From contig CAWBYY010000004.1 of the NCBI GenBank assembly GCA_963793095.1, positions 124,001 to 188,000 on the forward strand: 64,000 bases of DNA. Direction: 5' to 3'. How positions within the stretch are numbered: the first letter of the stretch is position 1; each line of letters begins with the position of its first letter. A program made the translations under genes and the position numbers. The notes below the pieces were generated by a model that saw nothing but the letters and a program-made list of their open reading frames with translations, was not told the DNA's origin and did no database searches. Below, in pieces: positions 39,146-48,954 of the stretch. Origin of the DNA: CAVWDI01 sp963793095 (lineage in GTDB: Bacteria; Chloroflexota; Anaerolineae; Anaerolineales; UBA4823).

Positions 39146-39551
39146 TTTTTTATCCTTTCGTTACACTGATAATGTATTTTGTAGTTTTATATCCATGGAT
39201 GACTGCAGAAATATAAATAAAGCCCAGCATTTTATGTTTCCTCAGGCTGGGCTCCTGTTAAGTATGTTGAATTTAGTGCAATAATCGGTTTGGGGGAGTT
39301 ATGAATATTTATTATTAAATCACCAATAAAATTTTTTATAGTGTAAGCCATGATATGTAATAGAGTGGAACAATTGCGCAAATAAATTTGTATCAATTGT
39401 CACAAAATATAACAAAAGCGTAATAATGGAACAAGTGACAAATAACACTAATTTTGTATGGTTTTTCTTCCTCGGGAAAACGGCTTTTTAAATTAAGAAT
39501 CTGGCATAAATTACTCGACCAGATTAGATAAAATTGTTATTTATATTTCAG
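39146..39551. other. Leader region between tRNA-Met and the CODH/ACS operon
   Basis: 406 bases without an ORF. On the minus strand TTGTTC, a 17-base gap and TATATT (about 39437 down to 39409) is a possible promoter for the acs operon, leaving a leader of about 260 bases. The leader contains a terminator-like hairpin (39221-39253), and a TTGTGACAATTGATACAA segment lies just downstream of the promoter. No known riboswitch consensus was recognised. Confidence 0.4.
39215..39253 (-). terminator. Terminator-like hairpin in the CODH/ACS leader
   Basis: Perfect 8-bp stem AGCCCAGC (39221-39228) / GCTGGGCT (39246-39253). Read on the minus strand it is followed by TTATTTATATTT. It lies about 70 bases ahead of the first operon gene and 300 bases after tRNA-Met. 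It could end the tRNA transcript or act as an attenuator of the acs operon. Confidence 0.6.
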
Positions 39552-39624
39552 TGGCGAGGGTGGGATTTGAACCCACATCCAAGAGCTTATGAGTCTCCTG
39601 CTCCACCACTTGAGCTACCTCGCC
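39552..39624 (-). tRNA. tRNA with CAT anticodon (elongator Met, or Ile2)
   Basis: Cloverleaf on the minus strand: acceptor GGCGAGG / CCTCGCC, D-stem GCTC/GAGC, anticodon loop CTCATAA (anticodon at 39589-39591), T-arm GTGGG-TTCAAAT-CCCAC, discriminator A73. CCA is not encoded. The G1-C72 pair and lack of three G-C pairs in the anticodon stem exclude initiator tRNA. Pair 31-39 is A-G, a mismatch. A CAT anticodon could also be Ile2 after lysidine modification. Confidence 0.88.
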
Positions 39625-39729
39625 AGATGTTCAAAAATATTACTATGTGGCAATCCTTTTGTCAACAAGTTGCATTATTTTCTGACAGTGTAATCATCTT
39701 CGCAAATACCAAGATGAAAATGTAAACAA

Positions 39730-40710
39730 TTATAATTTGCGATCAACAATGTAACGAGCCAGTTCGGTTAATCCTTCTTTTTCCGGATTTTCAGGCATAT
39801 CCGCCAGAATTTTAATACTATTATCCACGTAATCAATTGCTACTTCAACTGCTCTTTCAATTGCCCCACTTTGGTTTATTGAATGAACCACACGGTCCAT
39901 TACATTTTCTTCATAATGATTCCCGCTGAGAATGTGTATTAAATCTCTGTCATCCGATCGCATTTCAACATAATAAATTACTGGTAAGGTTATTACCCCC
40001 TGCCTCAGATCACTCGCTACTGGTTTGCCAACTGTCGCCTGCTCTCCGGTCAAATCCAGGACATCATCTATGATCTGAAAAGCCATTCCTATATCAAATC
40101 CAAATTGTTTGATTTTAAGTTTAATTTCCTGATCAGCATTTGAAAGCGCGGCAGCGGCTGAGGTCGCTAATTCAAACATCGATGCAGTTTTTGCATAGAT
40201 TCTCTTCTCATATTTTTCAATATCTGTGAGACCTTCGCCAGGGAACAATTGATTTATTTCACCGTTTACGATAGCCGCTAATGTATCTGCAAATAACTGC
40301 ATTACCTGAATCGAACCTGTTTCAGCAGCTAGTTTTGCAGCTTTTGCAAAAATGTAATCTCCTGTTAGCACAGTTGCAGCAGGAGACCATCTGGCGTTTA
40401 ATGTTGAGATTCCCCGGCGAAGTAAAGCGCCGTCAATTAGATCATCGTGGACAAGAGTTGCAGTATGCAGCATTTCTATAGCCGCGGCCAGGGTGATACA
40501 GCTTTCTTTATCGCCTCCCAGCATTTCACCGGTTAATAAAGTAACTGTAGGGCGTATTCTTTTTCCACCAGAGGATAACAAATGATCAATCGCAATATTC
40601 AAAACCGGATTATGATCATTTGTGCTCTGGCGCATTCTTTTTTCAACTCGTGGGATTTGATCAATCACCAAATCCATAAAGTTGGAATTTTTTATTTTAT
40701 CGATCACCAA
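39730..40710 (-). CDS. Trans-polyprenyl diphosphate synthase
   Basis: Chain-elongating prenyltransferase of 326 residues for quinone side chains or other isoprenoids. It has both Asp-rich motifs, DDLID (first, with GALLRRG) and DDVLD (second, with LTGE), plus GGKRIRP near the N-terminus. The residues before the first motif (EMLHTATLVH) are of the medium/long-chain type (hexa- to octaprenyl), but product length is not certain. It overlaps the tatD gene by seven bases. Confidence 0.9.
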   Translation of the reverse strand: MVIDKIKNSNFMDLVIDQIPRVEKRMRQSTNDHNPVLNIAIDHLLSSGGKRIRPTVTLLTGEMLGGDKESCITLAAAIEMLHTATLVHDDLIDGALLRRGISTLNARWSPAATVLTGDYIFAKAAKLAAETGSIQVMQLFADTLAAIVNGEINQLFPGEGLTDIEKYEKRIYAKTASMFELATSAAAALSNADQEIKLKIKQFGFDIGMAFQIIDDVLDLTGEQATVGKPVASDLRQGVITLPVIYYVEMRSDDRDLIHILSGNHYEENVMDRVVHSINQSGAIERAVEVAIDYVDNSIKILADMPENPEKEGLTELARYIVDRKL

Positions 40711-41516
40711 TTAAAAATCCTTTTTGCATTATTGGTCGTTATTTCAGAAACCAGATCATAAGACATTTTGCGAATTTCAGCAATTTTTTCAACAACATAA
40801 TTCACAAAGGCAGGCTCGTTCCTTTTACCTCTAAAGGGATGAGGCGTCAAAAATGGCGCATCCGTTTCGACCAGGATATATTCAATATTCATATTCTGTA
40901 CCACCGTTTTCATTGGTTCATTTTTTTTATAAGTTATTGGTCCGGTGATACCTACTGCAAAATTATACTTTGCTGCTAATTCTGCAAAATTTTCATCACT
41001 GCTAAATGAGTGCAGGACGCCCGGATTCTCTTTTAATTTCCCGTTTTCATTGGGAATGTTGGCCACCCATTTGGAGAGTATTTCCAGGGCATCCTCAATT
41101 GCTTTTTTGTCCTCATGATTCTTGTTACGAGTGTGGATTACAACAGGCAAATTCATTTTTGAAGCTACTAAAAGCTGTTCTTCAAATATACGTACTTGTA
41201 AATTGCGTGGAGCAGCATCATGAAAGTAATCCAAACCAATTTCTCCAATTGCAACCACTTTATCATCTTTGGCCATTTCTATGAGTTGAGATGCCGTTTC
41301 ATCTGTCCAGGACTTTGCATTATTTGGATGCACCCCAATTGCAGCATAGACTATTTCATGTTTATCAGCCAATTTTTTTGCTTTTAGGCTGGAAATAACA
41401 TCAATTCCTGGGTTTAACAACCGTTCAATTTTTACACGTTGAGCTCTATCAATAATCTGTAATCGATCAGTGTCAAATTGATTAAAATCCAGGTGGCAGT
41501 GAGTATCTGTCAGCAT
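40704..41516 (-). CDS. tatD: TatD-family metal-dependent hydrolase/DNase
   Basis: 270 residues, TIM-barrel amidohydrolase superfamily. Metal ligands are visible in DTHCHLD near the start, GEIGLDYF, VIHTRN, LHSFS and ETDAPFLTP. TatD proteins are 3'-5' exonucleases or general phosphoesterases; despite the name they are not part of the Tat translocase. It is translationally coupled to the following polyprenyl synthase. Confidence 0.93.
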   Translation of the reverse strand: MLTDTHCHLDFNQFDTDRLQIIDRAQRVKIERLLNPGIDVISSLKAKKLADKHEIVYAAIGVHPNNAKSWTDETASQLIEMAKDDKVVAIGEIGLDYFHDAAPRNLQVRIFEEQLLVASKMNLPVVIHTRNKNHEDKKAIEDALEILSKWVANIPNENGKLKENPGVLHSFSSDENFAELAAKYNFAVGITGPITYKKNEPMKTVVQNMNIEYILVETDAPFLTPHPFRGKRNEPAFVNYVVEKIAEIRKMSYDLVSEITTNNAKRIFNW

Positions 41517-41541
41517 AAATTTGAAATCATCAAAAAAAATA

Positions 41542-42726
41542 TTATTGATTTAATAATATCTGATGCGAAAAATTTTTTCCTTCTCCAGTGCTTTCGACAT
41601 CAAGTAAAACAGAAATACTCTCAGCAACATCGCAAAAAGATTCTCTTGTCCCCACATTCACCCCTGATCGTATTAAGCTTCCATATACCAGTAAAGGAAC
41701 ACGTTCGCGAGAATGGTCTGTAGATTTGGTGGTTGGATCATTTCCATGGTCAGCAGTTATCATGAGTACATCACGGTCAGATAGAGTTTCTATAATTTCG
41801 GGAAGACGTTTATCAAATCCATGTAGTGCGCTTGCGTAACCTTCTGGATTATTTCTATGACCATATAATTGATCGAAATCAATCAGGTTAGCAAATATCA
41901 ACCCGGGTTTTCTCATTTTGATAAAATTAATCGTCCCATCAACAGTATCATTATTGTTTCCGGTATGATTGGATTCAGTCAATCCTTGAAACGCAAAGAT
42001 ATCCTCAATTTTTCCAACTCCAGCAACCATAAAACCTGCCGCTTTTACTTTATCCAGTATTGTCTCTCTTGGAGGATATAAAGAAAAATCTTTGCGATTT
42101 TCTGTACGAACAAATTTACCTGGTCTTCCGATAAAAGGCCTGGCAATTACTCGAGATACACTTAATTCTCCAACCAACAATACTCGAGCTATCTCGCAAA
42201 TATGATAAAGCTGCTGAAGTGGAATGATCTCTTCATGAACTGCTATCTGGAAAACAGAATCAGCAGAAGTATACACAATTGGTTTTCCCGTATCAATGTG
42301 CTCTTCTCCTAATTCCTGGATAATCTCTGTACCAGAGGCAGGGTAGTTTCCAATAACTTCTACGTCAATTCTTTCTTGAAATTCTTTAATAAAGGCTTTC
42401 GGGAATCCATTTGGGAAAGTCGGAAATGGTTGTATTAATGACACCCCTGCCAATTCCCAATGTCCTGTTGTTGTATCCTTACCCGCTGAAATCTCAGTCA
42501 ATCTTCCATACGCTCCGGCAGGTTTGGTCACTTCTGATATTCCTGGAAAATCTCCCAGGTTACCTAAACCTAATTTTGAAAGATTTGGTAAGTGCAAACC
42601 ACCTACCGCTATTGCTGTATTTCGAAGCGTGTTGGAGCCAAGATCGCCATATTTTTCAGCATCGGGTGCATCTCCAATACCAACGCTGTCCAGCACAAGT
42701 AAAATCACCTGATTTACAAGTCTCAT
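41542..42726 (-). CDS. deoB: Phosphopentomutase
   Basis: Interconverts ribose-1-phosphate and ribose-5-phosphate in nucleoside salvage. It is an alkaline-phosphatase-superfamily metalloenzyme with LLVLDSVGIGDAPDA at the N-terminus, GKDTTTGHWE (catalytic Thr), IANLIDFDQLYGHRN and TADHGNDPTT..DHSRE. 394 residues, normal length. It lies three bases after the phosphomannomutase gene and belongs to the same minus-strand sugar-phosphate mutase group. Confidence 0.95.
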   Translation of the reverse strand: MRLVNQVILLVLDSVGIGDAPDAEKYGDLGSNTLRNTAIAVGGLHLPNLSKLGLGNLGDFPGISEVTKPAGAYGRLTEISAGKDTTTGHWELAGVSLIQPFPTFPNGFPKAFIKEFQERIDVEVIGNYPASGTEIIQELGEEHIDTGKPIVYTSADSVFQIAVHEEIIPLQQLYHICEIARVLLVGELSVSRVIARPFIGRPGKFVRTENRKDFSLYPPRETILDKVKAAGFMVAGVGKIEDIFAFQGLTESNHTGNNNDTVDGTINFIKMRKPGLIFANLIDFDQLYGHRNNPEGYASALHGFDKRLPEIIETLSDRDVLMITADHGNDPTTKSTDHSRERVPLLVYGSLIRSGVNVGTRESFCDVAESISVLLDVESTGEGKNFSHQILLNQ

Positions 42727-42729
42727 TGA

Positions 42730-44247
42730 TTACTGCCCTATCACCTCAGCCAATCCATAATTCAGGTCTGAAAGGTCCAAGTCGTTAAATTTTTCCAATT
42801 CATTCTGGACCAGATTAACGATTCCCTTCAAGTCATCTTTCGTTCTGGCTTGAAACCTTGCAGTTAATTTGGGTTGGGTGTTGGATGCTCGAACCAATGC
42901 CCACTTATGAAGATCAAAATTTATTCGAACACCATCAATATCCAGAACATTGAACCCTTTTGATTTAAATTTTTCCTCGAGTTCAGAAATAACTTCTGAT
43001 TTCTTACTATCAGGGCAATTTATTGCCAGCTCACGGGTTGTGCATAATTCCGGTAACCCAGCGAAAAATCCGGACATACTTTGATCAGAATGTGAAAGAA
43101 TTTCAAGGACTCTCGCAGAGACATAAACTGCATCATCAAATCCATAAAACCTGTCTCGGAAAAAAATATGTCCGCTCAACTCACCTCCCAGAAGTGCTGG
43201 TTTGCCTTCAGAAACAAGTTCAGACATCTTTTGTTTGATATTTGAATGTCCGGTTTTCCACATAATTGGTATCCCACCATGTTGTTTAATATCAACGATT
43301 AATAAATCAGAGCACTTAACATCAAATACAATCTCGGCACCAGGATTTACTTCCAGCACATTACGAGCTAAGAAAAGCACCAGAAGGTCTGATTCAATCT
43401 TATTCCCTGTCTCATCCACTATTCCTACTCGATCAGCATCGCCATCATAAGCAACGCCAACATCGGCTCCCAGTTCGACAACTTTTTCACCAAGTTCGAT
43501 TACTTTACTGGGTTGTTCTGGATCTGGAGAACCCATTGGGAACGGGTAAATCAGGTCGGAGTTTATTGGTATTACCTCATACCCTAATTCTGATAATAAT
43601 TGTGGCGCAAATAAACCTCCGGTGGCATTGCCCGGGTCTACAACAACTTTTAATGGTTTTCCTGCTGGATAAACCCGTTCTTTGAAATCGCTGAAATAAC
43701 TTTCAAGAATATCTACTTCCTGGTATGTCCCCTTGCCGCTTACAAAATCTTTTATTACGATAGTATTGTATAGTTCCTGGATCTCGGAACTAATTAGTGT
43801 CCTGTAGCCTGATTTACTCAATTTCAACCCATTTGACCACATCGGATTATGGCTGCCAGTCACCATCATCCCTCCTTCGCAATTAAGTTTTTCCACAGAG
43901 TAGTACAACAGAGGTGTTGTTGACAAACCAATATCTAATATCTCACATCCGGTAGAAAGTGCACCATTTATAAATCCTGCAGCAATATGCAGCGAGGTTC
44001 TGCGGTTATCCCTGCCAATAACGATTCTGTTACCACCAGATCTTTTAATCCAGCTTCCGTATGATTTACCAATTAACCAGGACTGGCTTGCATTAAGATC
44101 AACTGCCCGAATATCTTCAGGATTAAGGGGGTCAATATCAGCTACGCCGCGGATGTCATAACTCCTGAATATTTCAGAAGATATTTCTATGTCAAAAACG
44201 ACCTCATTTTTTTTTCTACTTCCATTATTCATTTCGAAATTCTCCAT
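42730..44247 (-). CDS. Phosphomannomutase/phosphoglucomutase
   Basis: Alpha-D-phosphohexomutase of 505 residues, longer than the usual 455-465 because of an N-terminal extension. The phosphoserine loop is VTGSHNP, the metal loop YDGDADRVG, the sugar-specificity loop GGELSGH; the last domain lacks the usual RxSNTEP but has VRASNTQP. It supplies mannose-1-P or glucose-1-P for surface polysaccharide. It forms a row with glmM and deoB. Confidence 0.88.
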   Translation of the reverse strand: MENFEMNNGSRKKNEVVFDIEISSEIFRSYDIRGVADIDPLNPEDIRAVDLNASQSWLIGKSYGSWIKRSGGNRIVIGRDNRRTSLHIAAGFINGALSTGCEILDIGLSTTPLLYYSVEKLNCEGGMMVTGSHNPMWSNGLKLSKSGYRTLISSEIQELYNTIVIKDFVSGKGTYQEVDILESYFSDFKERVYPAGKPLKVVVDPGNATGGLFAPQLLSELGYEVIPINSDLIYPFPMGSPDPEQPSKVIELGEKVVELGADVGVAYDGDADRVGIVDETGNKIESDLLVLFLARNVLEVNPGAEIVFDVKCSDLLIVDIKQHGGIPIMWKTGHSNIKQKMSELVSEGKPALLGGELSGHIFFRDRFYGFDDAVYVSARVLEILSHSDQSMSGFFAGLPELCTTRELAINCPDSKKSEVISELEEKFKSKGFNVLDIDGVRINFDLHKWALVRASNTQPKLTARFQARTKDDLKGIVNLVQNELEKFNDLDLSDLNYGLAEVIGQ

Positions 44248-44301
44248 AATTTGAGAAATTAAAAATCGATTTCAGGATTTAACTCAATTCAATACTTTCA
44301 A

Positions 44302-45751
44302 TCAATCGATTAATTCTATTTGCCCGCCTGCTTGACAATTAAGGATATCGATTTTGCCTCCAGGCACCCCGGCGTATTTCTGGGCTTTCCTGCAAAGTTG
44401 TATTGATATCTGGGCGAGTTCATTAATTGTCATAGCATAGTTTGACTCTATCATCACCCGGAAAATTGGTTCAGTTCCAGAATATCTCAAAACCAAGCGG
44501 GAAAGATCTTTGATTTCAGCTTTTATTGAATCCTCTACACGATCTAATTCTTCACGTTCAAACCTTGGACCATTACCAATAAATGCTGACGAGATGACCT
44601 GAGGAAGTTTTTTTTAATTGAGAAGAAAAATCAGAAAAAGATTCTTTTCCAGATTCCACAAAAGCTCGCATCACAAATAACGCTGTACGAATACCATCAC
44701 CAGTTGAGAACTTATTATTCAACAATATCACATGACCGGCTTGTTCTCCTCCCAATCCAATCATTTTATTTTGGTCCGATTTATTTCCAATTTCTTTCAA
44801 CGCTTGTACCACATACTTATCCCCTACTGGCGTTTCCACAAGGTTAAGATCAAGCGAATCAATATATAATTTTAATCCTTCATTCCGCATAACTGTTGTA
44901 ACAATAGAATTTTCTAATAGCATGCTCTTTTTTGATAGATAATCAGCAAGCAACCCAATAATGTGGTCTCCATCAATCAACTCATTATTTCGATTGACTA
45001 ATACCACCCGGTCTGCGTCCCCATCGAATGCAATTCCAAAAGAAGCACCGACATTCTGTATATTGTTACTGAATAATTCAGGATGTCTTCGTGTAAATTC
45101 AGATCCACAATCTTTATTGATGTTATAACCATCCGGATTAGAGTTTACAGAAACGACTTCTGCGCCAAAACTATTTAATACTTCCAAGGCTAAAACGGAA
45201 GCAGCGCCATTGGAACAGTCAACCAGTATTTTTAACCCATCTAGGTATTGATGAGGGTGTTCTTCATATAAAGAATGTTTATACAGATTTTTATAATCCT
45301 GACCATCTACTAATTGACCTTTAAAGTAGTTCTTTTCAAGAAAATTATTATTCAACAAAATTTGTTCAATTTCCTCTTCCTGGCTCTCAGATAATTTATC
45401 CCCTTCACGGTTAAAGAATTTAACCCCATTTTGATCAACAGGGTTATGAGAAGCGGATATTACAGCCCCTGCAGAGTAATCAAATTTCTTCACAAGCATG
45501 GAAACGGCTGGAGTTGGGATTACTCCCAGATCAATCACATTCATACCGCTTGACACCATACCAGATACTAAAGCATCTTGCAGTTTTTTACCCGAAGCTC
45601 GCGTATCTCTTCCAACCAGAATGTGTACTTTTCTTTTTCCTTCTGAAAGAGTGTAGCCTGCTGCTAAACCGATTTTATAAAAGAAATCTGAGGTAATCGG
45701 CCAGGTTCCAGCGTTCCCTCTGATTCCATCTGTACCAAATAACTCACCCAT
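44302..45751 (-). CDS. glmM: Phosphoglucosamine mutase (frameshifted at an A8 run)
   Basis: Converts glucosamine-6-P to glucosamine-1-P for UDP-GlcNAc and peptidoglycan. It has GTDGIRG, SASHNP, FDGDADR and GGEQAGH in the first frame, which ends at 44573. The next frame continues without loss (LPQVISSAFIG..., then RYSGTEPIFRVM) to a stop at 44302-44304. The switch falls in a run of eight A on the coding strand (44608-44615 as T). With seven A the gene is whole, at about 483 residues with a slightly long C-terminus. As an essential cell-wall enzyme it is unlikely to be truly dead. Confidence 0.88.
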
Positions 45752-45846
45752 TCATGGTTCCAATAATTGGTTTTATAAATATGAAGGAATTTGATTGAAT
45801 AATCCCAAAAAATTTTACCACTCTAATCGTATTGCTCCGAAATCGT

Positions 45847-45876
45847 TTGACGTTCGAGGAAAAAATTAGATAGAAT
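45847..45876 (+). promoter_or_regulatory. Sigma-70-type promoter for the cysteine desulfurase-mnmA operon
   Basis: TTGACG (45847-45852), 18-base spacer, TAGAAT (45871-45876). It lies in the divergent gap between glmM and the cysteine desulfurase gene, about 90 bases before the preferred start codon. Confidence 0.6.
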
Positions 45877-45968
45877 ATATACCTTCATTATCTAACTCAG
45901 TGCATGTATTAATCGTACCAAATAAATCTTTAGTCCAATTAATGAGAATCGCGAAAATAAATTTTAAA

Positions 45969-47141
45969 ATGAATAAGATAAATAAGCGAAAAAGGGTGTA
46001 TTTAGATTACGGAGCTACTACTCCTATAGATTCAAGAGTGGTTGCCAGCATGCTTCCGTATTTTGATCAGGATTTTGGAAACCCATCATCGATCCATGCA
46101 TATGGACAATCAGCTGAAGGTGCTGTTCAAAATGCAAGGGATATTATTTGTGGTGGGTTAAACTGCCAGCAGGAAGAAGTAATTTTCACATCCTGCGGTA
46201 CAGAGAGTGATAATTTAGCTCTCAGGGGTGTGGCTCTAGCAGAAAGAAAGCGCAGGAATGCAAATCATATTCTTATCAGCCCCACTGAACATCCTGCCGT
46301 TCAAAATACAGCGAAACAGCTTGCCAGCATATTTGGATTTGAAATTGAGTATTTGCCAATTGATGAATACGGAAAAGTAAAATTGGAAAAAATCCGTGAT
46401 TTACTCAGAAAAGAAACAGCCCTGATTTCTGTCATCTATGCGAATAATGAGATAGGTACAATTAACCCAATCCAAGATATTGGAGAAATATGTAAAGAAT
46501 TAGATATACCTTTTCATACTGATGCAGTCCAGGCAACGACTTATTTAACTCTCGATGTAAAGGATTTAAATGTCGATTTATTGTCCCTGGGAGCGCACAA
46601 ATTCTACGGTCCTAAAGGTGTGGGGGCGCTGTATAAACGAAATAACCTTCAAATTGTGCCAATCCAGACAGGTGGACAACATGAATTCGATTTAAGAGCT
46701 GGCACGCATAATGTCCCTTATATAGTGGGAATGGGTGAAGCGTTTAAAATTGCGCAAATTGAGCGTTTAACTCGAATTGCTCACATAAAACCTTTAAGAG
46801 ATTTTCTTATAAACAGTATTCTGAATTCTGTTCCAAATTCTAAATTAACCGGTCATCCAGTTGACCGAATGCCCAACCATGCCAGTTTTGTTTTTGAAAA
46901 TGTGGATGGGAATGAGCTCTTGATGCTGCTTGATGTCGAAGGATATGCATGTTCCTCCGGGTCCGCCTGTCGAAGCGGCGATCCAAAACCTTCCGAGATT
47001 TTAAAGTCTCTGTCTTTAGATGATAACTGGGCATTAGGTTCGCTCAGAGTAACCCTTGGGACTGCAACTACGAGAAATCAAATTGAAAAATTTTGTGAAA
47101 CATTACCGAAGATATTACATCGGATCAGGAAGAATAATTAG
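45969..47141 (+). CDS. Cysteine desulfurase (IscS/NifS type)
   Basis: PLP enzyme that removes sulfur from cysteine for Fe-S clusters and tRNA thiolation. It has YLDYGATTP near the N-terminus (usual YLDYAATTP), NNEIGTINPI, the PLP lysine in LGAHKFYGPKG and the persulfide cysteine in SSGSACRSGDP. The frame is open back to a GTG at 45900; the ATG at 45969 places the first conserved block normally. No clear Shine-Dalgarno is seen at either. mnmA follows with no gap, so sulfur is probably handed directly to MnmA. Confidence 0.92.
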   Translation: MNKINKRKRVYLDYGATTPIDSRVVASMLPYFDQDFGNPSSIHAYGQSAEGAVQNARDIICGGLNCQQEEVIFTSCGTESDNLALRGVALAERKRRNANHILISPTEHPAVQNTAKQLASIFGFEIEYLPIDEYGKVKLEKIRDLLRKETALISVIYANNEIGTINPIQDIGEICKELDIPFHTDAVQATTYLTLDVKDLNVDLLSLGAHKFYGPKGVGALYKRNNLQIVPIQTGGQHEFDLRAGTHNVPYIVGMGEAFKIAQIERLTRIAHIKPLRDFLINSILNSVPNSKLTGHPVDRMPNHASFVFENVDGNELLMLLDVEGYACSSGSACRSGDPKPSEILKSLSLDDNWALGSLRVTLGTATTRNQIEKFCETLPKILHRIRKNN

Positions 47142-48215
47142 ATGGTTAAGACTTTTCGTGTTGTTGTCGCAATGAGCGGTGGGGTTGATAGTTCTGTTGC
47201 TGCGGCACTGCTTGCAAATCAAGGTTACGAGGTAATCGGTTTAATGTTGCGGCTTTGGAGCGAGCCTGGTAATGAAAATGAAAACAAGTGCTGCACACCT
47301 GATTTAATAATTCATGCCCGCCGGGTTGCGAACATACTGAATATACCCTTCTATGTGATTGATGCCAGACATAGATTTCAAAACCAGGTGGTAAAGAATT
47401 TTATTCAAGGCTATTCACAGGGGATTACACCTAATCCCTGTCTGGAATGTAATCAATCGATCAGATGGGGTTTTCTTCTGGAAGAAGCCAAAAAGCTGGG
47501 TTCGCAATACCTGGCAACCGGACATTATGCAATACTCGAACGATCATCGGATGGAAGTATTAAATTGTTAAAATCCCTGGATAAGAAGAAAGACCAATCT
47601 TATGTAATGCATATGCTCAATCAAAACCAATTATCCAGTACACTTTTACCCATTGGTATTTACACCAAGGAAGAGGTTCGCGATTTAGCCCGGAATTTTT
47701 CATTGCCTGTATATACTCGTCCAGAAAGCCAGGATTTGTGCTTCTTAGGAAAAGATTCATATCAAAATTTTCTTCGCAGAAATGCCTCTAACATAGAACA
47801 CAGGGGAAATATTTACTCACATTCCGGTGATCTCGTTGGTACTCATCCAGGGATCGCGTTTTATACAATCGGGCAAAGAAAAGGTTTGGGGATTCAATCC
47901 CCACAACCATTCTACGTAATTGATAAAATTACTTCAACAAACTCATTAATTGTTGGCAATAAGGACACAAGAGCGAATTCAAAATTTAATGTAATAAATT
48001 TAAACTGGATCTCAGGTCTACCCCCTGATTTTGCTAGGACTTTTGGCGTAAAGATCCGGTACCGTTCTGATGAGTTTCTCTGTAAGATAATTCCAATTTC
48101 CCAAAATAAGATTAAGGTTAATTTAATAGAACCGGCCGAGGATATCACACCGGGTCAAGCAGCAGTGTTTTATTCGGGTGAAAATTGTATTGGCGGTGGG
48201 ATAATTTCTAAATGA
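47142..48215 (+). CDS. mnmA: tRNA-uridine 2-sulfurtransferase MnmA
   Basis: Makes 2-thiouridine at position 34 of Lys, Glu and Gln tRNAs. The 357-residue protein has the N-type ATP pyrophosphatase loop SGGVDSS (about 11-17), NPCLECN with the nucleophilic cysteine, the ATGHYA and SQDLCFL motifs with the second catalytic cysteine, and the C-terminal beta-barrel. It is immediately preceded by its sulfur donor and overlaps the next Nudix gene by four bases (ATGA). Confidence 0.95.
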   Translation: MVKTFRVVVAMSGGVDSSVAAALLANQGYEVIGLMLRLWSEPGNENENKCCTPDLIIHARRVANILNIPFYVIDARHRFQNQVVKNFIQGYSQGITPNPCLECNQSIRWGFLLEEAKKLGSQYLATGHYAILERSSDGSIKLLKSLDKKKDQSYVMHMLNQNQLSSTLLPIGIYTKEEVRDLARNFSLPVYTRPESQDLCFLGKDSYQNFLRRNASNIEHRGNIYSHSGDLVGTHPGIAFYTIGQRKGLGIQSPQPFYVIDKITSTNSLIVGNKDTRANSKFNVINLNWISGLPPDFARTFGVKIRYRSDEFLCKIIPISQNKIKVNLIEPAEDITPGQAAVFYSGENCIGGGIISK

Positions 48216-48676
48216 AACCAGGCAAAGTAAGACCAATTGCAATTTGTTTTATCATCCATAAAGGTAAAATTCTCGTCCAAAAAGGTTTCGACAGTGTAAA
48301 AAACGAAACCTTTTACCGTCCTCTCGGTGGAAAAATTAAATTTGGTGAGTTAGGTGCTGATACCGTAAAACGTGAACTGCAGGAGGAGATAAATGCAGAA
48401 ATCACGAATATTCAGTACCTGGGAACATTGGAAAACATTTTTACTTACAATGGACAGAAAGGGCATGAACTTATTCAAGTATATAAAGCTGACCTCAACA
48501 ATCCGGAACTTTTTATGCAACCCGTTATCAAAGGATTTGAAAGTAATGGTGAACCAGTGGAGGCTTTTTGGGTTTCTTTAGAAAAGATCACTGAAAATAA
48601 CAACAAAAATCTGGCAGTAGATTCCACCCCTGTATATCCAACAGGGATTATTGAGTTAATAAAAAATAGTTTATGA
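48212..48676 (+). CDS. Nudix hydrolase
   Basis: 154 residues with the Nudix box GGKIKFGELGADTVKRELQEEI, matching G-x5-E-x7-RE-x2-EE, the Mg-binding pyrophosphohydrolase motif. The substrate is not predictable; the PLGGK lead-in resembles the MutT/ADP-ribose pyrophosphatase group. It is coupled by ATGA overlaps both to mnmA upstream and to the membrane-protein gene downstream. Confidence 0.9.
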   Translation: MKPGKVRPIAICFIIHKGKILVQKGFDSVKNETFYRPLGGKIKFGELGADTVKRELQEEINAEITNIQYLGTLENIFTYNGQKGHELIQVYKADLNNPELFMQPVIKGFESNGEPVEAFWVSLEKITENNNKNLAVDSTPVYPTGIIELIKNSL

Positions 48677-48954
48677 ACAATCCCGCTGCAATCCTTGGTT
48701 TTTTTCTCAGCTTACTGTATGGCGCAGCTTTTCATTTATTAAAAGGCGGAGGGTTATGGAGGTTGTTATTCTATTTGCTCCTTTCTTCTGCAGGATTCAT
48801 TGTTGGAAATTTTCTGGCCCAAATTTTAAATTTCTCCATATTCCAAATCGGTTCATTAAACCTTGGATTCGCAACAATTTTCAGCTTCTTATTTTTGTTC
48901 CTTGGATACTGGTTAAGTTTAGGAGGTAAAAAAAAGAACACTCCTCATCAATGA
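48673..48954 (+). CDS. Small membrane protein, unknown function
   Basis: 93 residues with three hydrophobic segments (about 5-20, 28-50 and 62-83) and a basic tail with KKK. The start overlaps the preceding stop (ATGA), which supports it being translated. I do not recognise the family. It is the last gene of the cysteine desulfurase-mnmA-Nudix unit. Confidence 0.7.
   Translation: MNNPAAILGFFLSLLYGAAFHLLKGGGLWRLLFYLLLSSAGFIVGNFLAQILNFSIFQIGSLNLGFATIFSFLFLFLGYWLSLGGKKKNTPHQ

Noticed and set aside
39534..39725. 63-residue plus-strand ORF containing RGWDLNPHPRAYESPAPPLELPRQ-like sequence
   Set aside because: This is the familiar antisense translation of a tRNA gene; the tRNA with CAT anticodon occupies the region.
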